Below the pieces are notes generated by a model. It saw nothing but the letters and a program-made list of their open reading frames with translations, did no database searches and was not told the origin of the DNA. A program made the translations under genes and the position numbers. From the NCBI GenBank assembly GCA_048594375.1, contig JBMDXK010000031.1, positions 1-42,284 of the forward strand: a DNA stretch of 42,284 nucleotides. Reading direction: 5' to 3'. Shown here in pieces: positions 22,976 through 32,270 of this stretch. The stretch comes from JBMDXK01 sp048594375 (GTDB lineage: Bacteria > Pseudomonadota > Alphaproteobacteria > Rhizobiales > Methylopilaceae). Each line of letters begins with the position of its first letter. The first letter of the stretch is position 1.

Positions 22976-25900
22976 TTAACGCCCTGCCCCACCGATTTGC
23001 GGAACGTTACTGCGGGTGCGCCGCTCACCATTACCGATTGCATGATCGCGCATGGGCGTAGCCGCCGGCGCCGCAGCAGGATTTTCAGGTTCATTGCCTG
23101 AAGGCAATGGACGATTTACATCAAGATTTTCACTCACGCCGGTTTTCTGGAATTCAAAAATTTTTCGTAAAAACCCCGGCGCTACAGCTGACATGGGATT
23201 TATCCGCAAATCCGGCTTATCCATAGAGCCCGTTACTTGAAACGTAATACCCAACAAGCCTTCATTACGCCCCCCCCCAAGGATAAAGCCAACAATCGGG
23301 ATTTTGCTAAAAAAATTGTTGAGAGCATAAGCAGGCACAAAAGTACCGCGCATATTCAGGCTATTGCGGGGGAAATTTATTTCGCCCTCAAGACTTGCAC
23401 CGACATCCGGCCCCCAGATAGCGGTATTCTCAAGATTGAGTTGCCCATTAGCAAGAGCAAAAGTCGCAGCAAGACGTGTGAAGTTTGCCTGACCGGCAAC
23501 GCGCTGATTGGCTGCCCCACCCCGTGCAGCAACAGCTGCCAGCGCTTTTTCATTCATGACAGCAAAATCACTTACAACCACACGCCCACGCACAGCATTA
23601 TCCATGTTTACCCGCATATTGAGCAATCCGCCCCGTACGTTTTTGTAAAAATCAAAATACCGTAAAGCAGCACCAGCATCTTCCGCTTGCACAGCAATCA
23701 TGCCAGAAGATTCGAGATTGGCATTCAAACTGCTGCTACCCAATAAGCCTTTCATGGCAATGGCATTAAATGCTCCGTTTTTGCGCTCCAGTTTCAGATC
23801 AAGGCCGGAAATAATTTCACCATTATGCCCTGTAACAGTGCCAAGCTTGGCATCGATAGCCATATCGATTGGCTTGGTTGTAGCGGTACCAGACATAGAG
23901 AAAGCATTTTTAAGAAACGTACGAATATCCAAGGATGCACCGCGCACATTAAGAGCGTAACCTCCAGCACCATAAGGCTTGAGATCAAGGCGGGCGTCAT
24001 CGCCTGCATTCAGGCGAAACGTGGAAAAGCTTGCATTATCCATAGAACCATCAGTATCGAGTGTTATGCCCCCAATAAGCTGCGATAAGCCGCTCTTGAA
24101 ATTGAAATTATCCAGCACCCAATGACTGTTCTTGTGATTGAGTTGAAACGCTACATTTCCAGGTTGCCCCTTGTTTTTCACCAGCCCGGGAACACCTTCC
24201 ACCGCAGCCCCGCTAATATCTGCCTGCACATCAATACTTTGGAGAGGTGACACACTGGGAATATCAAGCCGCGCTGAAACAGGCCCGGCAATTTTGAGCG
24301 GACTGCTTGCCATGCCCTTCATATCTGCAGGATTAAACGTGAAAGCAGCCATAATATTGGCCATTTGCCCTGTGGCCGGATCTTGAACAGCCTTCCCTTC
24401 AAGCGCAAACGGGGCAGAATCAAAAGCGGCCTCGCCACTAATGCCAATAGCATCTTTGGTGACATTCAAAACAAGCGGCCCACCACTTAAACGTTTGTTT
24501 TGCAGTGTTGTGGGAATATCCAATGCATTGAAACGCGCCTCCAGAGCCACATCAAGCTTCAAAGGCAGCGGCACGCCATGGCCAAACATACCTTCAAGGG
24601 TAAGTTTACCGTCAACCCGCCCTTTCCCCTCTTTAAGATTAAACATGGTGGGAGAAAATTTGCGCAATTCCGGCGTATCCAGAAGAGTACCCACCGTGCT
24701 GACGTCACCCTTTACATGGGTGGAAATGGTTGCGGGAAAAGCATCAGGACGGTTATTTGCGGCAAAGAACTGGCCTTGAGATAAGGCAAGCGTTGTACCT
24801 TTATGGATGATTGTAGCTTCATTCACACGCACATCAAGCTGGTAATCACGCACTGATACCGTACCTTTGGCTGCTTCAAGCGGAGGAGCATTATCCATAA
24901 AATGCAGACGCGCCTCCTCAAATTCCATATCAATCACGGTATTGCGGGAAAGTTCTGGTGGCAAACGACCAAGGGGGCCTTTAACAGCAAGACCAAAACC
25001 CGACATACTGCCTTTATCAATATGTTCTTTGATCCACGTCCGCAGACGCGGCGCCACAAATTGCGGCCAAACCCCAAGAATAGAAGAAATAGAGGTTTTG
25101 CCTCCTGCCAAACCAATATCAGCAACAGGCGGTTTTTGAGAAAACACAATATTGCCACCGCCGGCCAGAGAAAGCATTGGGCCGTAAAGCGTGCCTGTTG
25201 TCATAATAAACTGTTGTTCGCTTTTGTTCCAATAGCCTTGAATATCGAGATTTTCAACAAGTACAGCTTCAAGATCCGGTTGAGCAGGCGGCAGTACAAT
25301 ATTTTGGCCGCGCAAATGATAACCAAGCAGGTTTTCATTGCCTTGTGCCAATGGACGCACCACTCCACCCAGAACAGCACGGGGCTTCCCTTTTTCAAAT
25401 TGGTTGAGCGTTACATCAATAACTTCTTCTGTGGCGTTCCAGCGGCCACTGATGAGCAAGCGTTCCATATCCAGATTAAAGGGAGGCGGATTAGGTGGAG
25501 CGGTCTGTGGCATCTGCACATGAACGTTCAGGCCAATAATGTCAAAGCGGGTATCCAGATCTTCTACACGGTCATCCGCATTCATCTTCAAGCGGATATA
25601 GCCATAAAGCGCACCTTCCAGTTTGGCGCGATCATTGCCAATCTGTGTTTCATAAAAAATCCGGCCTAACGACAGGTTGTTAAAGGTAACATTCAACGCG
25701 CGGGCTTCAGGATCAGTAATCACTTCTGCATGAAATCGGGAACGGTTCTGCGAAGAAAACGAGGATTCGCCACTCAGGCTATATCCTTGACGATCCGAAA
25801 GGCGCTTGAGATTAAGATCAATATTATTAAGATCGTTGATTTCATCACGACGCCGATCATCCAGACGGATGCTGCCGTCCACGATATCAATATTTTCCAA

Positions 25901-26509
25901 AAGCGGCATACGTCCTTGTGTTCCCACAAGACCATCAGCCACACTGAACAGCCCTACAAGGCTCACCGGCGCCGCGGCCGTATGCTCACCCATGGTTGGC
26001 AAAGTAAACAACGGTGGAGCACCTTCGGCTCCCGCAAGCGACACTTGTTTATTATTATCCACCCGCACAATCAAACGGGGCTGCACCAGACGGATATGCC
26101 GGATTCCGACATTCCGGCCAAGCACAAAATTACCATCAAGCCCGATTGCGGCACGCGGAACTTTCAATACCGTAATGCCGTTAGGATCTTTGATTGCAAA
26201 TTCATTTAAGCGCAATTCAGGGCCATTTTCGCCGTTCTCAAGCAAGGCGTTATCCATGGAAACATCATAGCCCGGCCCCAGCTGCTCTTCTATGCTGGCA
26301 ACAATACGCGGACTAACCACAGAAATAGGAATAGGAACGGCAAACAATAATCCAAATATGACCAGGCTCAGTATTTTCAATGCAAGCGCAGCAAACCAGA
26401 AACGCTTGCGCTTGTACCATGGCCGCGTCAAAGCCTGTGTTGCACCATTAGTCTCTGGCGTTATCCCTTTCGGAGTTTCATCCGGAGCATGGGAAATCTG
26501 GTTATCCAT
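22976..26509 (-). CDS. Very large AsmA/YhdP-like (DUF3971) envelope protein
   Basis: A 1177-residue protein anchored by a single N-terminal transmembrane segment (about 37–60, after a basic KRKR stretch), with the rest in the periplasm. The beta-strand-rich body has many weak repeats, as expected for AsmA-like/RBG lipid-transfer bridge proteins. The C-terminal part contains LEGEINFPRNSLNMRGTFVP, then FFSKIPIVGFILGGGRNEGL and FQVTGSMDKPDLRINPMS. The last is the typical VTGs-nP-v closing motif of the DUF3971/AsmA-like C-terminal domain. About 70 disordered Pro/Asn/Arg-rich residues close the protein. Relatives (YhdP, TamB, AsmA) move phospholipid between inner and outer membranes. It is divergent from bcp. 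The ATG at 26509 has only a distant AAGG, so the start is moderately certain. Confidence 0.85.
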   Translation of the reverse strand: MDNQISHAPDETPKGITPETNGATQALTRPWYKRKRFWFAALALKILSLVIFGLLFAVPIPISVVSPRIVASIEEQLGPGYDVSMDNALLENGENGPELRLNEFAIKDPNGITVLKVPRAAIGLDGNFVLGRNVGIRHIRLVQPRLIVRVDNNKQVSLAGAEGAPPLFTLPTMGEHTAAAPVSLVGLFSVADGLVGTQGRMPLLENIDIVDGSIRLDDRRRDEINDLNNIDLNLKRLSDRQGYSLSGESSFSSQNRSRFHAEVITDPEARALNVTFNNLSLGRIFYETQIGNDRAKLEGALYGYIRLKMNADDRVEDLDTRFDIIGLNVHVQMPQTAPPNPPPFNLDMERLLISGRWNATEEVIDVTLNQFEKGKPRAVLGGVVRPLAQGNENLLGYHLRGQNIVLPPAQPDLEAVLVENLDIQGYWNKSEQQFIMTTGTLYGPMLSLAGGGNIVFSQKPPVADIGLAGGKTSISSILGVWPQFVAPRLRTWIKEHIDKGSMSGFGLAVKGPLGRLPPELSRNTVIDMEFEEARLHFMDNAPPLEAAKGTVSVRDYQLDVRVNEATIIHKGTTLALSQGQFFAANNRPDAFPATISTHVKGDVSTVGTLLDTPELRKFSPTMFNLKEGKGRVDGKLTLEGMFGHGVPLPLKLDVALEARFNALDIPTTLQNKRLSGGPLVLNVTKDAIGISGEAAFDSAPFALEGKAVQDPATGQMANIMAAFTFNPADMKGMASSPLKIAGPVSARLDIPSVSPLQSIDVQADISGAAVEGVPGLVKNKGQPGNVAFQLNHKNSHWVLDNFNFKSGLSQLIGGITLDTDGSMDNASFSTFRLNAGDDARLDLKPYGAGGYALNVRGASLDIRTFLKNAFSMSGTATTKPIDMAIDAKLGTVTGHNGEIISGLDLKLERKNGAFNAIAMKGLLGSSSLNANLESSGMIAVQAEDAGAALRYFDFYKNVRGGLLNMRVNMDNAVRGRVVVSDFAVMNEKALAAVAARGGAANQRVAGQANFTRLAATFALANGQLNLENTAIWGPDVGASLEGEINFPRNSLNMRGTFVPAYALNNFFSKIPIVGFILGGGRNEGLLGITFQVTGSMDKPDLRINPMSAVAPGFLRKIFEFQKTGVSENLDVNRPLPSGNEPENPAAAPAATPMRDHAIGNGERRTRSNVPQIGGAGR

Positions 26510-26662
26510 TCCGTATGTCGCCTTGGGGTTCGGTGCAACGGTGTATGCGAGCCTGCCTAAAAAACATCAGTCCGCGTGAAGAAAGAAGGTTGCGCAAACA
26601 ATCAAAGCCGTGGCATTGATTCTGCACTATTGAGATGTCTATAATGCCGAAAGGGCAAGATC

Positions 26663-27127
26663 ATGACAAACCTTATTGCAGGTTCTCCTGCACCTGATTT
26701 TGAGTTACCCACCGATGCCGGGGCAAGTTTGCGTTTATCTGCTCTCAAAGGCAAGAAAGTAGTGTTGTACTTCTATCCAAAAGACGACACCAGCGGCTGC
26801 ACGCAAGAAGCCATTGATTTCAATACCTTGAAAAAGGATTTTGAATCATCACATGCGCATATTGTGGGTATGTCGCCCGATAATGTAAACAAACACGCCA
26901 AATTCAAAACCAAACATGGGCTGGAGCTGGATCTGGTATCGGACGAAAACAAAGATGCGCTTTCGGCATATGGCGTATGGGTTGAAAAAAGCATGTACGG
27001 GCGCAAATATATGGGCGTTGAGCGCACCACATTTTTGATTGATGAAAACGGTATTATCCAGAAAATATGGACAAAAGTAAAAGTACCTGGCCATGCAGCC
27101 GAAGTGCTCAAAGCGGTTCAGGGTTAA
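26663..27127 (+). CDS. bcp: Bcp-type thiol peroxidase (peroxiredoxin)
   Basis: A 154-residue cytosolic peroxiredoxin of the BCP/PrxQ group, which reduces hydroperoxides. The thioredoxin fold starts APDFELPTDAG. The peroxidatic Cys46 lies in DDTSGCTQEA, where most relatives have TPGCT. The resolving cysteine usually found five residues later is an isoleucine (Ile51, in EAIDF), and no other cysteine is present. It must therefore work as a 1-Cys enzyme with an external thiol. The rest, for example GVWVEKSMYGRKYMGVERTTFLI, is typical. AAAGGG stands seven bases before the ATG. It is divergent from the AsmA-like gene and followed 19 bases later by the sugar dehydrogenase gene, probably in one transcript. 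Confidence 0.95.
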   Translation: MTNLIAGSPAPDFELPTDAGASLRLSALKGKKVVLYFYPKDDTSGCTQEAIDFNTLKKDFESSHAHIVGMSPDNVNKHAKFKTKHGLELDLVSDENKDALSAYGVWVEKSMYGRKYMGVERTTFLIDENGIIQKIWTKVKVPGHAAEVLKAVQG

Positions 27128-27146
27128 AAACAAGGGGAAGAGAAGC

Positions 27147-28310
27147 ATGGCTTTGCGTAATTTTTTGCTTACCACCACCATAGTGCTGTGTGCTGTCAGC
27201 GCGAGCGCATTTGTTTCTTTCCCCACCGATGCCCAAGCCAGCAGCATCAATGCAGGCAACAATAAGCCTAAAGCATCTCATCCATTTTCTGTGCAGCCCA
27301 TTGCGGAGTTTGATATGCCGTGGGCGCTGGCTTTTCTGCCTGATGGCGCAATGGTCATTACGGAAAAATATGGCCGCATTTTTCATGTGACGGCTCAAGG
27401 CCAGAAAACTGCCCTTTCAGATGTTCCCAAAGTTGCGGCCAGTGGGCAGAACGGCTTACTGGATATTGCGGTAGCACCAGATTTTCAAGCAAGCAATGAA
27501 ATCTATTTTACATATACAGAGCCGGGCGGTGCAGGCAGTCGGCTTGTTTTAAACCGCGCAAAACTTACCCAAACCGATAAAGGCATGGCTCTGACAGACC
27601 AGAATGTTATCTGGCGGCAAACACCGGCCGGTGGCGGTGGTCAGCCGGGCGGAATTATTGCCTTCGATAGTTCCGGCAAGCATCTGTTTTTAACCGTGGG
27701 CGACCGTATGCAGCCCAAAAGCGCACAGGATCCCAATCAGGCACGCGGTAAGGTGCTGCGTCTCAACCGTGACGGCACCGTCCCCACCGATAACCCGCAA
27801 GCAGCAAAAGGCGGCATTCAGGCACAGACATGGACAACAGGACACCGCAATCCATATGGGTTAGCTTTTTCACCTGATGGGCGTTTATGGTTGCATGAAA
27901 TGGGGCCACGGGGTGGCGATGAATTTAATCTGATTGAAGCGGGTGAAAACTACGGTTGGCCAGAAGTTTCCAACGGCAGCAATTACACAGGCTGGCCAAT
28001 ACCCGATCATAGCACACGGCCAGAGTTCAAAGCCCCTGCCCTTTACTGGACACCTGTTATTGCTCCAGCAGGATTGGCTTTTTATGAAGGAGAGCTGTTT
28101 CCAGAGTGGCAAGGTTCTGCATTGATTGGTGCGTTGGCAGGGCAAGCTCTTGTGAGAGTAAGCTTTAACGCAGAAGGTGAGCCCGATGAAGCCGAGCGCT
28201 GGGATATGGGCGAGCGTATCCGTGATGTTGCGGTCGCCAAGGATGGCGCAATCTGGTTATTGGAAGACAGCAGCCCCGGTCGATTGCTGCGCCTGACACC
28301 GAAAAAATAG
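27147..28310 (+). CDS. PQQ-dependent soluble aldose sugar dehydrogenase-like protein
   Basis: A 387-residue exported protein with a hydrophobic N-terminal signal (FLLTTTIVLCAVSASA). The beta-propeller shows PWALAFLPDGAMVITEKYGR, NGLLDIAVAPDF, TTGHRNPYGLAFSPDGRL, WLHEMGPRGGDEFN and GENYGWPEVSNGSNYTG. These are the family landmarks of the YliI/glucose-sorbosone dehydrogenase group, which oxidises aldoses in the periplasm using PQQ and calcium. The frame is open 18 codons further upstream and overlaps bcp, but the ATG at 27147 has AAGGGGAAGAG before it and gives a proper signal peptide. No PQQ-biosynthesis genes are in the window, so the cofactor would have to come from elsewhere in the genome or the medium. 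It is tail-to-tail with the LysR gene. Confidence 0.88.
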   Translation: MALRNFLLTTTIVLCAVSASAFVSFPTDAQASSINAGNNKPKASHPFSVQPIAEFDMPWALAFLPDGAMVITEKYGRIFHVTAQGQKTALSDVPKVAASGQNGLLDIAVAPDFQASNEIYFTYTEPGGAGSRLVLNRAKLTQTDKGMALTDQNVIWRQTPAGGGGQPGGIIAFDSSGKHLFLTVGDRMQPKSAQDPNQARGKVLRLNRDGTVPTDNPQAAKGGIQAQTWTTGHRNPYGLAFSPDGRLWLHEMGPRGGDEFNLIEAGENYGWPEVSNGSNYTGWPIPDHSTRPEFKAPALYWTPVIAPAGLAFYEGELFPEWQGSALIGALAGQALVRVSFNAEGEPDEAERWDMGERIRDVAVAKDGAIWLLEDSSPGRLLRLTPKK

Positions 28311-28321
28311 TTTTTACAGCG

Positions 28322-29227
28322 TCAGCACAGTGGCATGGCCTTGCAGGCATTGGCTATCCAATCCGCAAGCAACCGAATCTTTGCGGAGCGATGCCGGTTT
28401 GGCGGCATCACAATCATGATCTTGCGCAAAGGAACCGTATTATATTCCGGCAGAATATGCACTAACTGTCCGGCTTTGAGATGGGTTGCCACAGAGAAAA
28501 TTGGCAACCGGCCAATTCCTACCCCATCCAGAGCGGCGCTCAGCATCATTTCTGCGGTATTGGCATGGAAAACGCCTTCAAATTTATAACTGCCTTTGCG
28601 CTTGCCACTGTTATCCTGATACCGCCATTCTCCCGTATGCCCATTCTGGCTAAAGATGATAAAATCATGGGTTTTCAAATCAGCGGGCGTGTCAGGCAAT
28701 CCTTTACGCGCAATATAGTCGGGTGAAGCAACCAAAAGCACCGGACAATCGGCAATAAACCGGGCAACCAGCGAGGAATCCTCCGATGTTCCCACCCGTA
28801 CCGCCAAAGAATACCCTTCCGCAATCAGATCAACTTGGCGATCTTCGCAATAGACTTCCATTCTGACATTGGGATAACGCCGCGCAAATCCCGATATTAC
28901 CGGCAAAAGGTGCATATGCCCGAACGAAAGCGGAATACTGATTTTGATTGTGCCTTGAGGTGTTGCTTTCAAATCCTGAATTTCTGATGCAGCCTCTTTC
29001 ATATCTTCCAGAGATTGCCGTACTTTATCGTAATAAATCGCGCCTTCCTCCGTCAGCGTCACCAGCCGCGTGGTACGGTTAAGCAGCCGCACACCGAGTT
29101 CATTTTCCAAAGCGGCTACCTGCTTGCTGACTGCGGGGCCGGTCATTCCCATTTCACGTGCAGCTGCTGCAAAACTTTGCAAACGCGCCACCTCTACAAA
29201 AACAGATATCCGGTTAAGCGAGACCAT
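28322..29227 (-). CDS. LysR-family transcriptional regulator
   Basis: A 301-residue regulator. The winged helix-turn-helix (residues 1–60) reads LNRISVFVEVARLQSFAAAA, then TGPAVSKQVAALENELGVRL and NRTTRLVTLTEEG. The effector-binding domain (about 90–295) contains GTIKISIPLSFGHMHLLPVI and the usual ending ADWIANACKAM. It is most like the CrgA/DsdC-type branch with GTIKIS and LLVASPDYIARKG. It is divergent from the pirin gene across 130 bases, a common arrangement in which the LysR protein controls both itself and the pirin gene. The frame is open 36 codons further upstream, but the start at 29227 gives the standard N terminus. No clear ribosome-binding site is seen. Confidence 0.9.
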   Translation of the reverse strand: MVSLNRISVFVEVARLQSFAAAAREMGMTGPAVSKQVAALENELGVRLLNRTTRLVTLTEEGAIYYDKVRQSLEDMKEAASEIQDLKATPQGTIKISIPLSFGHMHLLPVISGFARRYPNVRMEVYCEDRQVDLIAEGYSLAVRVGTSEDSSLVARFIADCPVLLVASPDYIARKGLPDTPADLKTHDFIIFSQNGHTGEWRYQDNSGKRKGSYKFEGVFHANTAEMMLSAALDGVGIGRLPIFSVATHLKAGQLVHILPEYNTVPLRKIMIVMPPNRHRSAKIRLLADWIANACKAMPLC

Positions 29228-29357
29228 GATTAGTAACTTTTTGGAACTTATGAAATGAAACACGAAGAGATTAACATCGCGTTTTAAAGATGTATAGTGC
29301 CTGGGAATGAAACAACAGCTTGCCCTTAAAGCCAAGCATAAATTGAGGAAAAAGAAA

Positions 29358-30053
29358 ATGATTACTGTTTTTCCGCACGCTGAATTGGGTCATGCCAATC
29401 ACGGTTGGCTGGATGCCCGCCATCATTTCAGCTTTGCCCGCTATTATAATCCTGCGCGGGTAGGCTTTGGCACATTGCGCGTTATCAATGATGATCGTGT
29501 CGCTGCCGGTAAAGGATTTGGTACGCATCCGCATGATAATATGGAAATCATTACCTATGTCCGCTCCGGCGCTATTACCCACAAAGACAGCCTTGGCAAT
29601 GAAGGCCGCACCAATGCGGGCGATGTACAGGTTATGAGTGCTGGATCGGGTATTTTTCATTCCGAATACAATATGGAAAATGAGGACACAACGCTGTTTC
29701 AGATCTGGATACGGCCAAATGTAAAAGATGCCACTCCCCGGTGGGATAGCATGGAGTTTCCAAAAGAATCTGTCACAGAATCATTGCCGCTTCTGGTTTC
29801 AGGTCAGGCTGAAAGCGCAGGCAATGCGTTGTTTATCAATCAGGATGCCGCAATCTATGGAGGACGCCTGAAAGCAGGAACGCAGGTTATTCAAAACATC
29901 AAGCATCAAGCCTATGCGCTTTCATCTTATGGAGATTTCAAAATTGAAGATACTGTTCTTCATGGGGGAGATGGCGCTGAAATTACCGAAACAAAAACCG
30001 TTACGATCACAGCACTTAGCGATGCAGAAGTAATTATCATCGATGTACCATAA
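29358..30053 (+). CDS. Pirin-family (YhaK-like) bicupin protein
   Basis: A 231-residue protein of the pirin/YhaK group. The first cupin carries the metal motif GFGTHPHDNMEIITYV with the His-x-His…Glu ligands, then SGAITHKDSLGNEG. It is followed by VMSAGSGIFHSEYN and FQIWIRPN. The second cupin is shorter and degenerate. Bacterial pirins are redox-sensitive proteins and some have quercetin 2,3-dioxygenase activity; the physiological role here is not deducible. The ATG at 29358 is preceded by GAGG. An upstream ATG at 29307 would add 17 basic residues unlike the family. It is divergent from the LysR gene and ends before a strong terminator. Confidence 0.9.
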   Translation: MITVFPHAELGHANHGWLDARHHFSFARYYNPARVGFGTLRVINDDRVAAGKGFGTHPHDNMEIITYVRSGAITHKDSLGNEGRTNAGDVQVMSAGSGIFHSEYNMENEDTTLFQIWIRPNVKDATPRWDSMEFPKESVTESLPLLVSGQAESAGNALFINQDAAIYGGRLKAGTQVIQNIKHQAYALSSYGDFKIEDTVLHGGDGAEITETKTVTITALSDAEVIIIDVP

Positions 30054-30244
30054 AACAGCTGCAACATAGGGTGATCCTATAAAATCACTCTTTCAGCAGT
30101 GTCAAGCAGCGCGGTTTGGAACTATTTGCACAGCGACGCATTATTATCAAAAATAAAAACGCAACAAAGTGTTGAAATGTTCAGTATAACAAAGCGTCCT
30201 CACCCTTTGTTTACCGCGTTCCGCACATGATGAAAACATCCGAT

Positions 30245-30303
30245 AAAGCAGTTCCCTTGGCGAGACCCTCCCCCCAAAAAGCCAAGGGAACGCTTTGTTT
30301 TTT
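30245..30303 (+). terminator. Strong intrinsic terminator (pirin, possibly bidirectional)
   Basis: A perfect 11-bp stem, GTTCCCTTGGC with GCCAAGGGAAC, is extended by AAAGC/GCTTT past one bulged base. The loop is 19 bases and GCTTTGTTTTTT follows on the plus strand. It lies between the convergent pirin and DUF192 genes. The rest of the 268-base spacer (30054–30321) shows nothing else clear. Confidence 0.85.
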
Positions 30304-30321
30304 GGAAACCGATTGATGCTT

Positions 30322-30804
30322 TTAAGGTGCAGTAAGCATCGTAGGAAGAATGACACGATCATCCGCTTTGATGCCGTGGGTTTCCATTGTTCCGCCGTTC
30401 ACTTCCAATACATAGCGGACTGCATCACCGGAATAGATTACGCGCGTGGAGAGCGGTTCAGTTTTGTGCTCAACCCGTGCAATTAAGCCGTCTTCTTTAA
30501 TAAACACCATATCCAGAGGGATCAGAGTGTTTTTCATCCACATGGTTACTTCTTGTGGAGCGCCAAAATCAAACAGCATTCCATGGTTGGCGGGTAGAAA
30601 ATCCCTGTTCATTAAACCTAGCGCGCGCTGCTCATCGGTGATGGCCAACTCAACTGTAAAGCTGTGATGTTTACCCTGAATGGTTTCTATAACAACTTTT
30701 TCGGAACTGGCATCGGAACATGCAACCAATCCGCTGGTCATGCACACAATAAAAACAAACCGCATGGTGTGTACCATACGGTGAAAGCAGCGCAAAGCAG
30801 CCAT
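30322..30804 (-). CDS. DUF192 family exported protein
   Basis: A 160-residue protein with an N-terminal export signal (MRFVFIVCMTSGLVAC at about 14–29). The LVAC resembles a lipobox with Cys29, so it may be a lipoprotein. The DUF192 domain (about 40–158) has the family landmarks VELAITDEQRALGLMNRDFL, GMLFDFGAP, VTMWMKNTLIPLDMVFI and VRYVLEVNGGT. The function of the family is not established. It lies next to the cold-shock gene on the same strand, a neighbourhood often seen in alphaproteobacteria. The start at 30804 has AGGTT upstream; ATG codons at residues 10 and 14 would still keep the signal. Confidence 0.85.
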   Translation of the reverse strand: MAALRCFHRMVHTMRFVFIVCMTSGLVACSDASSEKVVIETIQGKHHSFTVELAITDEQRALGLMNRDFLPANHGMLFDFGAPQEVTMWMKNTLIPLDMVFIKEDGLIARVEHKTEPLSTRVIYSGDAVRYVLEVNGGTMETHGIKADDRVILPTMLTAP

Positions 30805-30884
30805 TACACTTTAACCTGAAAAATAAACACAGCGCGTATTATGCGATTTTTAACACGCTTGTACAGCCTGTTTTTTAATGGGGT

Positions 30885-30920
30885 AACGCGCTGCCTGCTT
30901 CAGCCACCAGACAGCGCGTT
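30885..30920 (-). other. Strong hairpin just after the cold-shock gene
   Basis: The 9-bp arms AACGCGCTG and CAGCGCGTT can extend inward to about 13 bp. The hairpin lies 13 bases beyond the stop at 30934. It is GC-rich but not followed by a T-run on either strand. It is probably a 3'-end stabilising hairpin or a Rho-assisted terminator. Confidence 0.5.
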
Positions 30921-30933
30921 GTTCGTAAAACTT

Positions 30934-31515
30934 TTAATGCGCCATGCTTGGCCGCATACCTTCCACATGGATTTCAGCCGCCATCATGCCTTTAGGGCCA
31001 TCGCCATAACGAACATAAACAACCTGACCCGGTTTCAGTTCAGCAATTCCATAACGGCGCAATGTTTCCATATGCACAAAAATATCAGGCTTGCCCTCGC
31101 CACAGCTTACGAAGCCAAAGCCCTTCAAACGGTTGAACCACTTTACTTCGGCACGCTCAAGGCCGCTGGTAGGCGTAACAGTGACATGTGTGCGCGCGGG
31201 TGGCATTTCAGCCGGATGCACTGCCTGTGAATTATCAACGGAAAGAATGCGGAATGCCTGTAACCCCTTTGAGCGTTCAGCAACTTCGCATACCACGCGC
31301 GAACCTTCCTGAACAACCTGATGACCATCGCGGCGCAGACAGGTGGCATGGAGCAGAACATCAGCTTTGCCGTTATCTGGCACGAGGAAACCATATCCTT
31401 TGGCGACGTCAAACCATTTGACAACACCAGAAACCATTTCCATTTGTACGGAGGCATCCCCGGACAATTCTTCTACTTCACTGATATCAACTAAAGAAAA
31501 CACGTTAGATCCCAT
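30934..31515 (-). CDS. Double cold-shock-domain protein
   Basis: A 193-residue nucleic-acid-binding protein with two cold-shock domains. The first (about 29–95) is VVKWFDVAKGYGFLVPDNG, with RNP1 KGYGFL (39–44) and RNP2 VLLH (53–56). The second (about 121–188) is EVKWFNRLKGFGFVSCGEG, with RNP1 KGFGFV (131–136) and RNP2 IFVH (145–148). A Pro/Thr linker joins them. Two-domain Csp proteins are typical of alphaproteobacteria and act as RNA chaperones. The frame is open 22 codons further upstream, but the ATG at 31515 fits better. The long non-coding stretch upstream would allow a structured leader, common for cold-shock mRNAs, though I cannot define one. Confidence 0.92.
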   Translation of the reverse strand: MGSNVFSLVDISEVEELSGDASVQMEMVSGVVKWFDVAKGYGFLVPDNGKADVLLHATCLRRDGHQVVQEGSRVVCEVAERSKGLQAFRILSVDNSQAVHPAEMPPARTHVTVTPTSGLERAEVKWFNRLKGFGFVSCGEGKPDIFVHMETLRRYGIAELKPGQVVYVRYGDGPKGMMAAEIHVEGMRPSMAH

Positions 31516-31838
31516 GATTTTATACCCGCAGAGGCCCCCGTCGCTAGTGCGAGTCACTCTTTCTTTAAAAAAGGATAGCACCGCCGCCTTGATTGCAAAG
31601 TAAAAAATGGCACACTGCTCACGATAACAAAAAGCAATTCACATAATTTTGCCTTCAAAATCATAGATTTATCGCATTTAAACCATATTAACATTTGTTT
31701 CATAAGGGTAAACAAAGCATGTTCTATTTTGAAACAAACTGGAATAAATTCGTGGAATCAATCACTTAAACACGGTTTTCAGATGCTCGAATTTGTGGCA
31801 CAACGTTTCCAGAAAATAGGTCTTAAAGAGAGGATATC
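31516..31838. other. 323-base spacer between the divergent csp and gloA genes
   Basis: AT-rich. It should contain the promoters of both divergent genes. No clear -35/-10 pair, hairpin or larger ORF stands out; a 16-codon ATG frame at about 31719 with AAGGG before it is too short to call. Confidence 0.4.
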
Positions 31839-32258
31839 ATGCGCTATCTGCATACAATGGTAAGAGTTGAAAACCTTGAGCAATCCTTGGATTTTTATTG
31901 CAATAAGCTGGGACTCAAAGAAACAAGGCGGATAGAAAACCAGCAAGGACGATTCACACTCGTGTATCTTTCCTCCCCGCAAGATGACGGTCCAGAGCTT
32001 GAACTAACCTACAATTGGGATGCTGAAAAATATACGGAAGGCCGTAATTTTGGGCATCTGGCTTATGAAGTGGATGACATTTATGCCACTTGCCAAAAAT
32101 TGCAGGATGCAGGAATAACCATCAATCGCCCACCGCGCGATGGCTGGATGGCCTTTATCCGCTCGCCGGACAATATTTCCATCGAGCTTTTACAAAAAGG
32201 CAAAGCTTTGCCTACGCAGGAACCATGGGTATCTATGCCAAACACGGGCAAATGGTAA
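31839..32258 (+). CDS. gloA: Lactoylglutathione lyase (glyoxalase I)
   Basis: A 139-residue metal-dependent enzyme that converts the methylglyoxal–glutathione hemithioacetal to S-lactoylglutathione. The vicinal-oxygen-chelate fold has ligands at His5 (MRYLHTMVRV), Glu55 (ELELTYNW), His73 (GHLAYEVDDI) and Glu116 (SIELLQK). This pattern corresponds to the short, nickel-type bacterial GloA. GAGAGG precedes the ATG by about six bases. It is tail-to-tail with the PhyH-type gene, with 12 bases between stops. Confidence 0.94.
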   Translation: MRYLHTMVRVENLEQSLDFYCNKLGLKETRRIENQQGRFTLVYLSSPQDDGPELELTYNWDAEKYTEGRNFGHLAYEVDDIYATCQKLQDAGITINRPPRDGWMAFIRSPDNISIELLQKGKALPTQEPWVSMPNTGKW

Positions 32259-32270
32259 AGAGAGCCCGGC

